Assembly: GCF_030553305.1 (NCBI RefSeq)
Contig: NZ_JARRAH010000001.1
Coordinates: 1,116,001 to 1,180,000 of the forward strand
DNA length: 64,000 nucleotides
Direction: 5' to 3'
DNA from: Halomarina ordinaria
GTDB taxonomy: Archaea; Halobacteriota; Halobacteria; Halobacteriales; Haloarculaceae
Positions 34,247 to 42,781 of the stretch are shown here, one piece after another. The position numbers were made by a program, and so were the translations under genes. Every line of letters starts with the position of its first letter. Position 1 is the first letter of the stretch. Below the pieces are notes generated by a model, which saw only the letters and a list, made by a program, of their open reading frames with translations, was not told where the DNA came from and made no database searches.

Positions 34247-35398
34247 TCAGTACTGCGACTGGCTGTAGATGAGGTTGCGCTGAATCTCGTTCGCGCCCTC
34301 GTAGATGACGGGGATGCGGACGTCGCGGTAGACGCGCGAGATGCGGCGGTCCTGGAGGATGGAGCGCCCGCCGTGCAGTTGCATCGCGCGTTCGGCGCAG
34401 TCGTTGGCCGTCTCCGTCGACTTCGTCTTCGCCATCGCGGCCCAGAGGCCGGCGTTCTCCTGTTCCGCGACCTTCTCGGCGGCCCGCCAGTTGAGCGCGC
34501 GGGCGGACTCGAACTCCATGCGCATGTCCGCGAGGATGTGCTGGACGGCCTGGAAGTCGCTGATGTCGCGGCCGAAGGCCTGCCGGCCGTGGGCGAACTC
34601 CCAGCCCTCCTCGATGGCGGCGGCGGCGAGGCCGAGGCCGTGTCCACCGACGACGATGCGCCCGTGGTTGAAGAACTCCGCGAGCATGTAGAAGCCCGCG
34701 CCCTCCACGCCGAGGAGGTTCTCCTCGGGGATGCGGCAGTCGTCGAGGACGATGTGGCCCTGCTTGGAGGCGCGCATGCCGATCTTCTCGGGGATGTGTT
34801 CGGCGTCGTAACCCGGTGCGTCCGTCGGGACGACGAACATCGAGTAGTTCGAGTAGCGGTCCTCCGAGTCGCCCGTCTTCGCGTAGAGGGTGAGCCAGTC
34901 GGCCTCGACGGCGTTACCGACCCAGTACTTCTCGCCGTTGAGGACCCACTCGTCGCCGTCGCGCTCGGCGCTCGTGGTCATCCCCGCGAGGTCGCTGCCC
35001 GTGTCGGGTTCCGAGGCCGCGAGCCCCGTTATCTGGTCGTTCTCGGCGACCGGGCGGAGGTACTCCTCCTTCTGCTCGTCGTTCCCGTACTCCTCAACGA
35101 TCTCGGCGCCGAACGACGCGAGCATCATCGTCAGGCCGATGCCGGCGTCCGCGCGGAAGAACTCCTCCGAGAGCGCCAGTATCTCGTAGAGGTCGAGACC
35201 GCGGCCGCCGTACTCCTCGCCGATGTCCTGCGCGACGAGGCCGGCGTCCATCCCCGCCTCGAGGACGTCCCACGGGTACTCGCCGGAGTTGTGGTACTCC
35301 TGGGCGGCGGGGGCGATGTGCTCTTGCGCGAACTCGTGGGCCTCCTCCTTGACCGCCCGCGCGTGCTCGGGGACGACGGTCTCGTCTAACAGTTCCAT
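34247..35398 (-). CDS. Acyl-CoA dehydrogenase
   Basis: This 383-residue FAD enzyme introduces the alpha-beta double bond in acyl-CoA thioesters. Motifs in order are GLAASEPDTGSDLAG (FAD/substrate), NGEKYWVGNA, ALNWRAAEKV, AMQLHGGRS, and VIYEGANEIQRNLI with the catalytic Glu. The ATG at 35398 (MELLDETVVPEHARAV) is preferred because a TATA-like CTTTAC lies about 27 bases upstream. It sits next to a fatty acyl-CoA ligase on the same strand, so the pair probably serves fatty acid or branched acyl-CoA oxidation. Chain length is not predictable. Confidence 0.92.
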   Translation of the reverse strand: MELLDETVVPEHARAVKEEAHEFAQEHIAPAAQEYHNSGEYPWDVLEAGMDAGLVAQDIGEEYGGRGLDLYEILALSEEFFRADAGIGLTMMLASFGAEIVEEYGNDEQKEEYLRPVAENDQITGLAASEPDTGSDLAGMTTSAERDGDEWVLNGEKYWVGNAVEADWLTLYAKTGDSEDRYSNYSMFVVPTDAPGYDAEHIPEKIGMRASKQGHIVLDDCRIPEENLLGVEGAGFYMLAEFFNHGRIVVGGHGLGLAAAAIEEGWEFAHGRQAFGRDISDFQAVQHILADMRMEFESARALNWRAAEKVAEQENAGLWAAMAKTKSTETANDCAERAMQLHGGRSILQDRRISRVYRDVRIPVIYEGANEIQRNLIYSQSQY

Positions 35399-35498
35399 AG
35401 CTATCCCTGGGTAGGGCTTCCAGCGTAAAGTACCTCGTGAAACCCGAGGACAGTGACCGGCCGTGGAACCGCGAGGACGTCGAAAGGAGTTCTTCGGG

Positions 35499-37154
35499 TT
35501 ACTCGCTCTCGGGGGCCGCCTCGTCGGGGGCCTGCCCCTCGAACATCGAGGAGTCGGTGTACTCGTCACGGAGGTCCTTCTTCGAGAACTTCCCGGTGGC
35601 GGTCTTCGGCACCGACTCGATGAACACCACGTCGTCGGGGAGCCACCACTTCGGGTACTCCTCGCTCAACAGTTCCATGACCTCCGCCTCGACGGCCGCC
35701 TCGTCCGCGTCGCCCGTCGGGACGATGAACGCGATGGGGCGCTCCTGCCACTTCTCGTGGGGGACGCCGATGACCGTCGCCTCGGCGACGTCGTCGTGGG
35801 CCATGATGGAGTTCTCCAGCTCGACGCTCGATATCCACTCGCCGCCCGACTTGATGACGTCCTTCGCGCGGTCGACGATCTTGATGTAGCCGTCCTCGTC
35901 GACGGTGACGACGTCGCCGGTCTTCAGCCAGCCGTCCTCGAAGTCCTCCTCGTTGGCCTCGGGGCGGGCGAAGTACTCCTTGGTCACCCACGGCCCGCGG
36001 ACCCACAGTTCGCCGAAGTCCTCGCCGTTCCACGGCACCTCCTCGCCGTCGTCGTCGATGACGCGGAACTCGAGACCGGGCGCCATCAGCCCCTGTTTGG
36101 CGCGCTTGTCGACTTTCGTCTCCTCGTCGGCGTCCGCGAGGTCGCCCTTGAGGTGCGAGACGGAGCCGATGGGCGACATCTCGGACATCCCCCAGGCGTG
36201 GAGCACCTCCACGTCCCGGTCGTCGAACCAGCGGATGAGCGACTTCGGCGCGGCCGACCCGCCGACGATGACCGAGTCGAGCGACGAGAGGTCGACGTCG
36301 TTCTCCTTGCAGTACTCCTGGAGGCCGAGCCACACCGTCGGGACGCCCGCCGTGATGGTCACCCCCTCCTCCTCGATGAGCGACGCGAGGTCCGACGGGT
36401 CCGGCGAGGGACCGGGGTAGACGTGTTTCGCGCCGCCCGCCGTGGCGGTGAAGGGCATCCCCCACGCGTTGACGTGGAACATCGGGACGACCGGCATCAC
36501 GACGTCGTCGTCGGCCATCGGGATGCCCTGGGGCGTCTGCGTGGCCATCGTGTGCGTCCAGAGCATCTTCTGGGTGTACTCGACGCCCTTCGGGTTGCCC
36601 GTGGTGCCGGAGGTGTAACACATCCCGGCGCGCTGGTCCTCGCTCACGTCGGGCCAGTCGTACTCGGTGTCGTGGCCCTCGATGAACGACTCGTAGGAGA
36701 CGACCGGGTCGAGGGAGGTGTCGGGGACCTCCTCGGCCATCACCACGTACTGCTCGACGCCGTCGAACTCGGGCGACTGGACGGCGGGTTCGAGCGCCTG
36801 GAGGAGCGACGGGTCGACGAACAGCACCTTGTCCTCCGCGTTGCCGACGATGTAGCGGATGTGCTCCGCCGGGAGCAGGGGGTTGATGGTGTGGAGTTGG
36901 CCGCCGAGCGAGGGCGCGGCGAAGTAGACCTCGAAGTGGCGGTGGTGGTTCCAGCAGAACGTCGCGACGCGGTCGCCCTCCTCGACACCGAGGGCCGAGA
37001 GGGCGTTCGCGAGCTGACGGACCCGGTCGCCGTACTCGCGGTAGTCGTAGCGCGTGATACCCTCGGCCGTGCGCGAGACGATCTCCGTGTCGGGGTAGAG
37101 ACGTTCGGCGCGCCAGAGGAACGGTCGCAGGGTCATGTCAGTGCCGCCTGGCAT
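35499..37154 (-). CDS. Fatty acyl-CoA ligase (long/medium chain type)
   Basis: This 551-residue ANL-superfamily enzyme shows the adenylate motif YTSGTTGNPKGVEYT, HAWGMSEMSPIG and the hinge block DGWLKTGDVVTVDEDGYIKI. Also present are DRAKDVIKSGGEWISS and the catalytic Lys in PKTATGKFSKKDLR. It activates fatty acids with ATP and CoA, supplying the acyl-CoA dehydrogenase encoded 100 bases downstream. The ATG at 37154 fits a TATA-like element about 30 bases ahead; an alternative ATG at 37136 gives MTLRPFLW. Confidence 0.92.
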   Translation of the reverse strand: MPGGTDMTLRPFLWRAERLYPDTEIVSRTAEGITRYDYREYGDRVRQLANALSALGVEEGDRVATFCWNHHRHFEVYFAAPSLGGQLHTINPLLPAEHIRYIVGNAEDKVLFVDPSLLQALEPAVQSPEFDGVEQYVVMAEEVPDTSLDPVVSYESFIEGHDTEYDWPDVSEDQRAGMCYTSGTTGNPKGVEYTQKMLWTHTMATQTPQGIPMADDDVVMPVVPMFHVNAWGMPFTATAGGAKHVYPGPSPDPSDLASLIEEEGVTITAGVPTVWLGLQEYCKENDVDLSSLDSVIVGGSAAPKSLIRWFDDRDVEVLHAWGMSEMSPIGSVSHLKGDLADADEETKVDKRAKQGLMAPGLEFRVIDDDGEEVPWNGEDFGELWVRGPWVTKEYFARPEANEEDFEDGWLKTGDVVTVDEDGYIKIVDRAKDVIKSGGEWISSVELENSIMAHDDVAEATVIGVPHEKWQERPIAFIVPTGDADEAAVEAEVMELLSEEYPKWWLPDDVVFIESVPKTATGKFSKKDLRDEYTDSSMFEGQAPDEAAPESE

Positions 37155-37215
37155 GGGTCAACCGTGGACCCGGGCGCTACTAACTTTTGCCATGAATGTT
37201 CCTCGCAGACTCCCC

Positions 37216-37893
37216 CTACGGACCGTCGGTGCCGCTCCGACGGCTCACGGCGATGCCCTCGCCGACGGGGACGAGCGCCGTCTCGAACGCCGGGTCCGAC
37301 CGCACGGTCCGGAGGTACTCGTGGACCCCTCGCGTCGCCTCGTTCGTCTCGACCGACTCGCCGGCCAGCAGCGCCGAGAGCGCCTCGAAGTCGATGGGGT
37401 CGGCCGTCATCGCGTTGTCCGCGACGACGACGCCCCCGGGGGCGACCTTCTCGCGGGCGGCCGCGAACGCCTCGGCGTAGCGATGCTTCTCGTGGTCGAC
37501 GAGCACCAGGTCGAACGGCCCGTCGTAGCGCTCGACCACCTCGACGGCGTCGCCCTCCTCGAAGACGGCGCGGTCGAGGTAGCCCCCGCGGTCGAGGTAC
37601 TCACGGGCGCGCGTCAGGTTGTCCGCGTCACGGTCGGTGAGGACCACCTCGCCCGATTCGGGGAGCGCCCCGGCGACCCAGTAGGCCGAGTAGCCGAAGC
37701 CGGAGCCGAACTCGAAGACCCGCTCGGCGTCGACCAGCCGCGCGAGCAGGCGCAGCCACCCGCCGACGGCGGGACCGACCGTCGGGAAGCCGGTCGCCTC
37801 GGCGTACGCGTCCATCTCCTCGACGACGGCGTCGCTCTCGGGGCCGACGAGTCGGGCGAACCGCTCGATACGCTCGGGTACCACGTCGTCCAT
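37216..37893 (-). CDS. Class I SAM-dependent O-methyltransferase (caffeoyl-CoA OMT-like)
   Basis: This 225-residue protein has SAM motif I FEFGSGFGYSAYW (residues about 60-72), an acidic residue ending the second strand (LTDRDADN), and DLVLVDHEKHRYAEAF, with the metal-binding Asp of this family and ADNAMTA nearby. This is the cation-dependent O-methyltransferase group. Haloarchaeal substrates are unknown. It overlaps nothing and ends 61 bases after the acyl-CoA ligase start. Confidence 0.85.
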   Translation of the reverse strand: MDDVVPERIERFARLVGPESDAVVEEMDAYAEATGFPTVGPAVGGWLRLLARLVDAERVFEFGSGFGYSAYWVAGALPESGEVVLTDRDADNLTRAREYLDRGGYLDRAVFEEGDAVEVVERYDGPFDLVLVDHEKHRYAEAFAAAREKVAPGGVVVADNAMTADPIDFEALSALLAGESVETNEATRGVHEYLRTVRSDPAFETALVPVGEGIAVSRRSGTDGP

Positions 37894-38188
37894 GCCCTCG
37901 CGTCGCTCGGCGGCGACAAAAGTCGTGTGGCGCGGGCGACGCGCGGTCTCGGTGGGGGTCGCGTCGGTGCGACCGCTCTGATTAGTGGCGGACAGGCGAC
38001 GCGCGGGGCGTTCGGACGACGCTTGCGTCGCGCTCCCGCGGGACGCCGTCCGACGACGGTCAGGCCACGGCGACGCTGGTCGCCCCTTCGTATGTAAACG
38101 TACGCACAGCTTCGCCGGCGTGACGATGGGTTTATTCGACCCCTCGCTGAGTCTCCGATGATTCGAATGGGTGGAGCGTGGTGGTCCG
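37894..38188. other. Divergent intergenic region holding element copy 2 and the NCS2 promoter
   Basis: There is no gene. The middle is the second copy of the structured element (37987-38083). The right part holds promoter-like AT-rich sequence (TATGTAAACGTACG, then GGGTTTATTCGACCC) ahead of the permease. GGGTTTATTCGACCC has GGGT/ACCC ends and a TATA-like core, about 50 bases from the start codon. Confidence 0.5.
37987..38083 (+). repeat. 98-base-type structured intergenic element, copy 2 (97 bases)
   Basis: This has the same four blocks as copy 1 (17, 16, 14 and 8 bases; the third has one substitution), with spacers of 20, 19 and 3 bases instead of 20, 20 and 3. The arms around the second block differ in sequence from copy 1 but can pair over nine bases with one bulge (38009-38018 with 38047-38055). 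The pairing of different arms in two copies suggests that structure is conserved. Confidence 0.7.
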
Positions 38189-39739
38189 ATGGCTGAGCCG
38201 GAGGAGGAATCGTCGCTGGTCGAGTACGGTATCGAGGACCGACCGCCACGGTCGACGTCGGTCGTCCTCGGGGTCCAGCACTACCTCACGATGGTGGGGG
38301 CGAACATCGCGGTGCCGCTCATCCTGGCGAGCCTGATGGGGATGCCGGCGGACGTGACCGCGAAGTTCGTCGGGACGTTCTTCGTCGTCTCGGGGGTGGC
38401 GACGCTCGCCCAGACGACGTTCGGGAACCGCTACCCCATCGTCCAGGGGGCGCCGTTCTCGATGCTCGCGCCGGGCATCGCCATCGTCACGGCCGCACCC
38501 GTCCTCTCGGGGTTCCCCGACTGGCAGTCGAAGCTCCTCTTCCTCCAGGGCGCCATCATCGTCGCCGCGCTGGCCGAGGTGGCCGTCGGCTACCTCGGCA
38601 TCGTCGGCCGGCTCCGGTCGTACATCTCGCCGGTCGTCGTCGCGCCCGTCGTGACGCTCATCGGGCTCTCGCTGTTCTCCGCGCCGCAGATCGTCGACGT
38701 GAACGCCGAGGCCGCCGGTGCCCAGCAGAACTGGTGGCTCCTCCTGCTCACCCTCGGCCTCATCGTCCTGTTCTCGCAGTACCTCAGGGACCGCAGCCGC
38801 GCGTTCAGCCTCTTCCCGGTCATCCTCGGCATCGCGGGGGCGTGGCTCGTCGCGACCGTCCTCTCGGTGACGGGCGTCTACGCCCCCGGGAGCATCGGCT
38901 ACGTCGACCTGAACGCCGTCGCGAGCGCCGACCCCGTCTACGCCATCTACCCGTTCATGTGGGGGATGCCGCAGTTCCAGACCTCGTTCATCGTCGGGAT
39001 GTTCGCGGGCGTCGTCGCCTCCATGGTCGAGAGCTTCGCGGACTACCACGCCGTCGCGCGGCTGTCGGGCGTCGGCGCGCCGAGCGCGAAGCGCATCAAC
39101 CACGGCATCGGGATGGAGGGGCTGATGAACGTCTTCGCCGGCGTCATGGGGACCGGCGGCTCGACCTCCTACTCGGAGAACATCGGCGCCATCGGGCTGA
39201 CCGGCGTCGCCTCGCGCTACGTCGTCCAGATCGGCGCGGCGGTGATGCTCGTCGTCGGCTTCGTCGGCTACTTCGGCCAACTCATCGCCACCATCCCCGA
39301 CCCCATCGTCGGCGGCCTCTACATCGCCATGTTCGGGCAGATCGTCGCCGTCGGCCTCTCGAACCTGAAGTACGTCGACCTCGACTCCTCGCGGAACCTC
39401 TTCGTCATCGGCCTCGCCATCTTCGCCGGGATGGCCGTCCCCGCCTACATGGGCGCGGTCGGCGACGCGACGACGTTCCAGCAGGGGCTGGCGACCGTGC
39501 CAGTCGTCGGGGACGTCCTCGCGACGAACGCCGTCGGCGGGACGTTCTACATCATCGGGACGACGAACATGGCCGTCGGCGGCGTCGTGGCGCTGTTCCT
39601 CGACAACACTATCCCGGGGACGCCCGAGGAGCGCGGCCTCGCGGACTGGGAGCGCATCGCGGAGGGCAACGACGACTTCCAGTCGGCGTACGACCGCTTC
39701 GTCCGCAAGGACGGCGGGGCCGCCGAGAGCGCGGACTAG
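38189..39739 (+). CDS. NCS2-family nucleobase permease (xanthine/uracil type)
   Basis: This 516-residue permease has about 14 membrane segments. Family motifs are VVLGVQHYLTMVGANIAVPL, the VQGAPFSMLAPG block, MVESFADYHAVARLSG (substrate-site Glu) and TSYSENIGAIGLTGVASR, close to the NCS2 signature. Transport is proton- or sodium-coupled uptake of uracil, xanthine or related bases. The ATG at 38189 (MAEPEEESSLVEYGIEDRPP) is chosen over an in-frame GTG at 38171. It converges on the alcohol dehydrogenase gene with one base between stop codons. Confidence 0.92.
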   Translation: MAEPEEESSLVEYGIEDRPPRSTSVVLGVQHYLTMVGANIAVPLILASLMGMPADVTAKFVGTFFVVSGVATLAQTTFGNRYPIVQGAPFSMLAPGIAIVTAAPVLSGFPDWQSKLLFLQGAIIVAALAEVAVGYLGIVGRLRSYISPVVVAPVVTLIGLSLFSAPQIVDVNAEAAGAQQNWWLLLLTLGLIVLFSQYLRDRSRAFSLFPVILGIAGAWLVATVLSVTGVYAPGSIGYVDLNAVASADPVYAIYPFMWGMPQFQTSFIVGMFAGVVASMVESFADYHAVARLSGVGAPSAKRINHGIGMEGLMNVFAGVMGTGGSTSYSENIGAIGLTGVASRYVVQIGAAVMLVVGFVGYFGQLIATIPDPIVGGLYIAMFGQIVAVGLSNLKYVDLDSSRNLFVIGLAIFAGMAVPAYMGAVGDATTFQQGLATVPVVGDVLATNAVGGTFYIIGTTNMAVGGVVALFLDNTIPGTPEERGLADWERIAEGNDDFQSAYDRFVRKDGGAAESAD

Positions 39740-39740
39740 C

Positions 39741-40787
39741 CTACTCCTGGGGCATGATGACCGCCCGCCCCTCTATCTCGCCGTGTTCGAGGCGCTCGGC
39801 CACCTCGTTGACGTCGTCCAGCCCGTAGCGCGAGGTGTGCAGGTCGACGTCGCCCTGCGCGACGAGCGCCATGAGCTCCTGTAACTCGGTGTACTGTCCG
39901 ACGAGCGTGCCGACGTAGGAGAACTCGCCGTTGACGAGCGTCTGGGCGGGTTCGTGAACGTGGCCGCCGTAGCCGACGACGTGGTGCTCGCCCGTCCCGC
40001 GGACGATGTCCGGTGCGAGCGCGAGCGTCGGGTCGCGCCCGACGAAGTCGACCACCTGCGTCGCCAGCGCGCCGTCGGTGATGGCGTCGATTTCGGCGGG
40101 GACGTCGTCGTTCTCGGGGTCGAGCGTGTAGTCCGCGCCGAGCTCCGTCGCCAGCTCGCGCGCCTCCTCCTTCACGTCGAGGGCGATGAGCTGGGCGGCG
40201 CTCATCGCGTCGAGGCACTGCAGGCCGATGTGTCCGAGGCCGCCGACGCCGACCACCACGGCGTAGTCGCCGGGGACGAGCTGCGAGACGGCCTTCTTCA
40301 CCGCGTGGTAGGCCGTGATGCCCGCGTCGGCGTGGGGCGCGATGTCCACCGGGTCCACCCCGTCGGGCAGCGGGATGACGGAGCGCTCGGAGGTGAGCAG
40401 GCGCTCGGCGAACCCGCCGTCGGTCGTGAGCCCCGGGAACGAGAGGTTCTCGCAGTGCATGTCCTCGCCGAGGCGGCAGGGGCGACACTTCCCGCAGGGG
40501 AGGACGGGGTGACAGATGACCCGGTCGCCCTCCGAGACGGTCGTCACCTCCTCACCGACCCCGACGACGGTGCCGGCGTTCTCGTGGCCGAGCGTCATCG
40601 GGAGGTCCTGCTCGACGTAGTCGGTCCACATCCCCTCGATGATGTGGTTGTCCGTCTGGCACCACCCCGCCCCCTGAACGTCGACGACGACGTGGTCCGA
40701 ACGGGTGGGTTGGGGCGCGTCCACCTCGTCGATGGAGAGCGCCTCGCTCATGTCCTCGGTGTACTCGTGCAGTCGGGCTGCTTGCAT
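39741..40787 (-). CDS. Zinc-dependent alcohol dehydrogenase (MDR superfamily)
   Basis: This 348-residue oxidoreductase starts MQAARLHEYTEDMSEALSID. Catalytic zinc ligands are Cys43, His68 and Glu69 (GHEN). Structural zinc ligands are Cys98, Cys101, Cys104 and Cys112 in PCGKCRPCRLGEDMHC. The NAD(P) motif is VVVGVGGLGHIG (about 177-188), followed by an Asp in IALDVKEEA that favours NAD. It is divergent from the amidohydrolase-DUF59 pair. In actinobacterial propane/phenol-type monooxygenase operons a similar dehydrogenase accompanies the same two partners. Confidence 0.92.
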   Translation of the reverse strand: MQAARLHEYTEDMSEALSIDEVDAPQPTRSDHVVVDVQGAGWCQTDNHIIEGMWTDYVEQDLPMTLGHENAGTVVGVGEEVTTVSEGDRVICHPVLPCGKCRPCRLGEDMHCENLSFPGLTTDGGFAERLLTSERSVIPLPDGVDPVDIAPHADAGITAYHAVKKAVSQLVPGDYAVVVGVGGLGHIGLQCLDAMSAAQLIALDVKEEARELATELGADYTLDPENDDVPAEIDAITDGALATQVVDFVGRDPTLALAPDIVRGTGEHHVVGYGGHVHEPAQTLVNGEFSYVGTLVGQYTELQELMALVAQGDVDLHTSRYGLDDVNEVAERLEHGEIEGRAVIMPQE

Positions 40788-40814
40788 GGTACCACCGACC
40801 ACGGACGGGAGCGG

Positions 40815-40820
40815 ATAAAA
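40815..40820 (-). promoter_or_regulatory. TATA box of the alcohol dehydrogenase gene
   Basis: The minus strand reads TTTTAT in GGTTTTATCCG. Its centre is about 30 bases from the ATG at 40787, so a leaderless mRNA is expected. Confidence 0.65.
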
Positions 40821-40903
40821 CCTATTGTCATCGCTCTACACACTCTCGTGGCCGTGAAATGCCCGAAAGCGCTTTGCCATCAATGTCCGTGATACTAGTA
40901 CAC

Positions 40904-41965
40904 ATGTATCAGCACGAAGGGGAGGACGTCTTCGTCGTGGACGCTCACATCCACAACTGGGACGCCAGCGAGGAGAACATCATCCACGAGGGCGGCGAGC
41001 AGTTCATCCAGTGTTTCTACGACTACCACACCGGGTTCACGCCCGAGGAACACCAGTGGGACCTCGCCGAGTACCGGAAGTACGGGTCCGACCGACTGGT
41101 CAAAGACCTCTTTCGCGACGGGAGCGTCGACATGGCCATCTTCCAGCCCACCCACCTCGAGGAGTTCTACGAGGAGGGGTTCAACACCGTCGACAAGAAC
41201 GCGGAACTCGTCGAGGAACACCCCGAGCGGTTCATCGTGAACGGGCGGTTCGACCCTCGCGACGGCGAGGAGGGCCTCGAGGAACTCGAACGCCAGAAGG
41301 AGGAGTACGACATCACGGGCGTGAAGGTGTACACCGCCGAGTGGAAGGGCGACTCGAAGGGGTGGCGCCTCGACAGCGAGGAGGCCTTCGAGTACCTGGA
41401 GAAGTGTGCGGAACTGGGTATCGAGAACGTCCACCCACACAAGGGACCGACCATCCGGCCGCTGAACCGCGACGCCTTCGACGTGGCGGACGTCGACGAC
41501 GCGGCGACGTCGTTCCCGGAACTCAACTTCGTCGTCGAACACGTCGGCCTCCCGCGCCTCGACGACTTCTGCTGGATTGCCGCCCAGGAGCCGAACGTCT
41601 ACGGCGGCCTGGCGGTGGCGGCACCGCTCGCGCACGCCCGACCGCGGAAGTTCGGCGAGATAATCGGCGAACTGCTGTTCTGGCTCGGCGAGGACCGCGT
41701 CCTCTTCGGCAGCGACTACGCCATCTGGGAACCCGACTGGCTCGTCGAGGCGGTGATGGAGGCGGAACTCACGCCCGAGCAGCGCGAGGAGTTCGGCGTC
41801 GAGTTCGACCTCGACGTGAAGAAGAAGGTGATGGGCGAGAACGCCGCCACCCTCTACGACATCGACATCCCCCAGAAGGAGAGCGACCTCCGGACCGACG
41901 ACATCAGCGAGGAGTTCGGCCTCGCCGACCAGTACGACCGCGGGCCGGCGCCCGCCGACGACTGA
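40904..41965 (+). CDS. Amidohydrolase-family (amidohydrolase 2) metal-dependent hydrolase
   Basis: This 353-residue TIM-barrel hydrolase has the metal motif DAHIHNW (His15, His17), a Lys in ITGVKVYT, HPHKGP, VEHVGLP, and the late Asp in LFGSDYAIWEPDW. This is the amidohydrolase 2 group that includes decarboxylases and lactonases. The ATG at 40904 (MYQHEGEDVFVVD) fits a weak upstream promoter. Its stop overlaps the next start in TGATG. A similar protein with unknown chemistry is encoded in bacterial binuclear-iron monooxygenase operons beside a DUF59 protein. Confidence 0.85.
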   Translation: MYQHEGEDVFVVDAHIHNWDASEENIIHEGGEQFIQCFYDYHTGFTPEEHQWDLAEYRKYGSDRLVKDLFRDGSVDMAIFQPTHLEEFYEEGFNTVDKNAELVEEHPERFIVNGRFDPRDGEEGLEELERQKEEYDITGVKVYTAEWKGDSKGWRLDSEEAFEYLEKCAELGIENVHPHKGPTIRPLNRDAFDVADVDDAATSFPELNFVVEHVGLPRLDDFCWIAAQEPNVYGGLAVAAPLAHARPRKFGEIIGELLFWLGEDRVLFGSDYAIWEPDWLVEAVMEAELTPEQREEFGVEFDLDVKKKVMGENAATLYDIDIPQKESDLRTDDISEEFGLADQYDRGPAPADD

Positions 41966-42717
41966 TGAGCGTCGACACTCCCACCACCGGCCGGCCGGCC
42001 GTCGTCGAGCGATTGAAGCGAGTTACGGACCCGGAGCTCGACCGCTCCATCGTCGACCTGGAGTACGTCGAGCGAATCGAGGTCGACCTCCCCCGGGTGT
42101 TCGTCCGGTTCGCCCTCCCGACGGCGTGGTGTTCGCCCGCCTTCGCGTGGATGATGGCGAGCGACGTCCGTGAGGAGGTCGAGGAACTCCCCGGCGTCGG
42201 ACGCGTCGAGGTCGAACTCGTCGACCACATGCACGGGGAGGAGATAACCGAGGGCGTCAACGCCGGCGACCCCTTCGAGTCGGTGTTCGAGGACGCCACC
42301 GAGGGTGTCGCGGCCGTGCGGGCGACGCTCGACGCCAAGGCCCGCCTGGCGCGCCAGTACGACGCGGTCGAGGCACTCTCGGAGGCGGGCCTCGCCCCCG
42401 AGCAGATAGCCGACCTGCGACGCGAGGACGTGACGCTCGACGCGGACGCCGACCGGGCCGCGGTAGCGGTTCGTGACGGCGCGCTGACCGTCTTCGCGCC
42501 GCGCGAACCGCTCGCCCGCGTCGTCGAGAAGGCGACGGAGACCGGTCTCGTCACCTCGGGTGAGGACCGTCTGTTCGCCTCGCCGGAGGGCGAGCCCCTC
42601 ACGCCGTCGTCGTTCGACCTCGTCCAGCGTCGGGCGCGGCTGGCGAAGACGAACATGGGCGGGCAGGGAACCGTCTGTGACGGGTTGCGGCGCGCGCGCT
42701 ACGGCGCGGACGACTGA
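41965..42717 (+). CDS. DUF59/MIP18-family iron-sulfur assembly protein with C-terminal extension
   Basis: The N-terminal 95 residues form the DUF59 domain (VVERLKRVTDPELDRSIVDLEYV, then PTAWCSPAFAWMMASDVREE with the conserved Cys). Residues from about 100 to 250 are an extra helical part without recognised motifs. Family members such as SufT, MIP18 and PaaD help insert Fe-S clusters or mature metalloenzymes. It is coupled to the amidohydrolase gene by a one-base TGATG overlap, so the two probably act on the same target enzyme. Confidence 0.83.
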   Translation: MSVDTPTTGRPAVVERLKRVTDPELDRSIVDLEYVERIEVDLPRVFVRFALPTAWCSPAFAWMMASDVREEVEELPGVGRVEVELVDHMHGEEITEGVNAGDPFESVFEDATEGVAAVRATLDAKARLARQYDAVEALSEAGLAPEQIADLRREDVTLDADADRAAVAVRDGALTVFAPREPLARVVEKATETGLVTSGEDRLFASPEGEPLTPSSFDLVQRRARLAKTNMGGQGTVCDGLRRARYGADD

Positions 42718-42781
42718 GCGGCGGCAGGCGACACTGGCACCGATGCCAAACGATTAGCTTTTCTAGAGAGTACGGGGGGCA

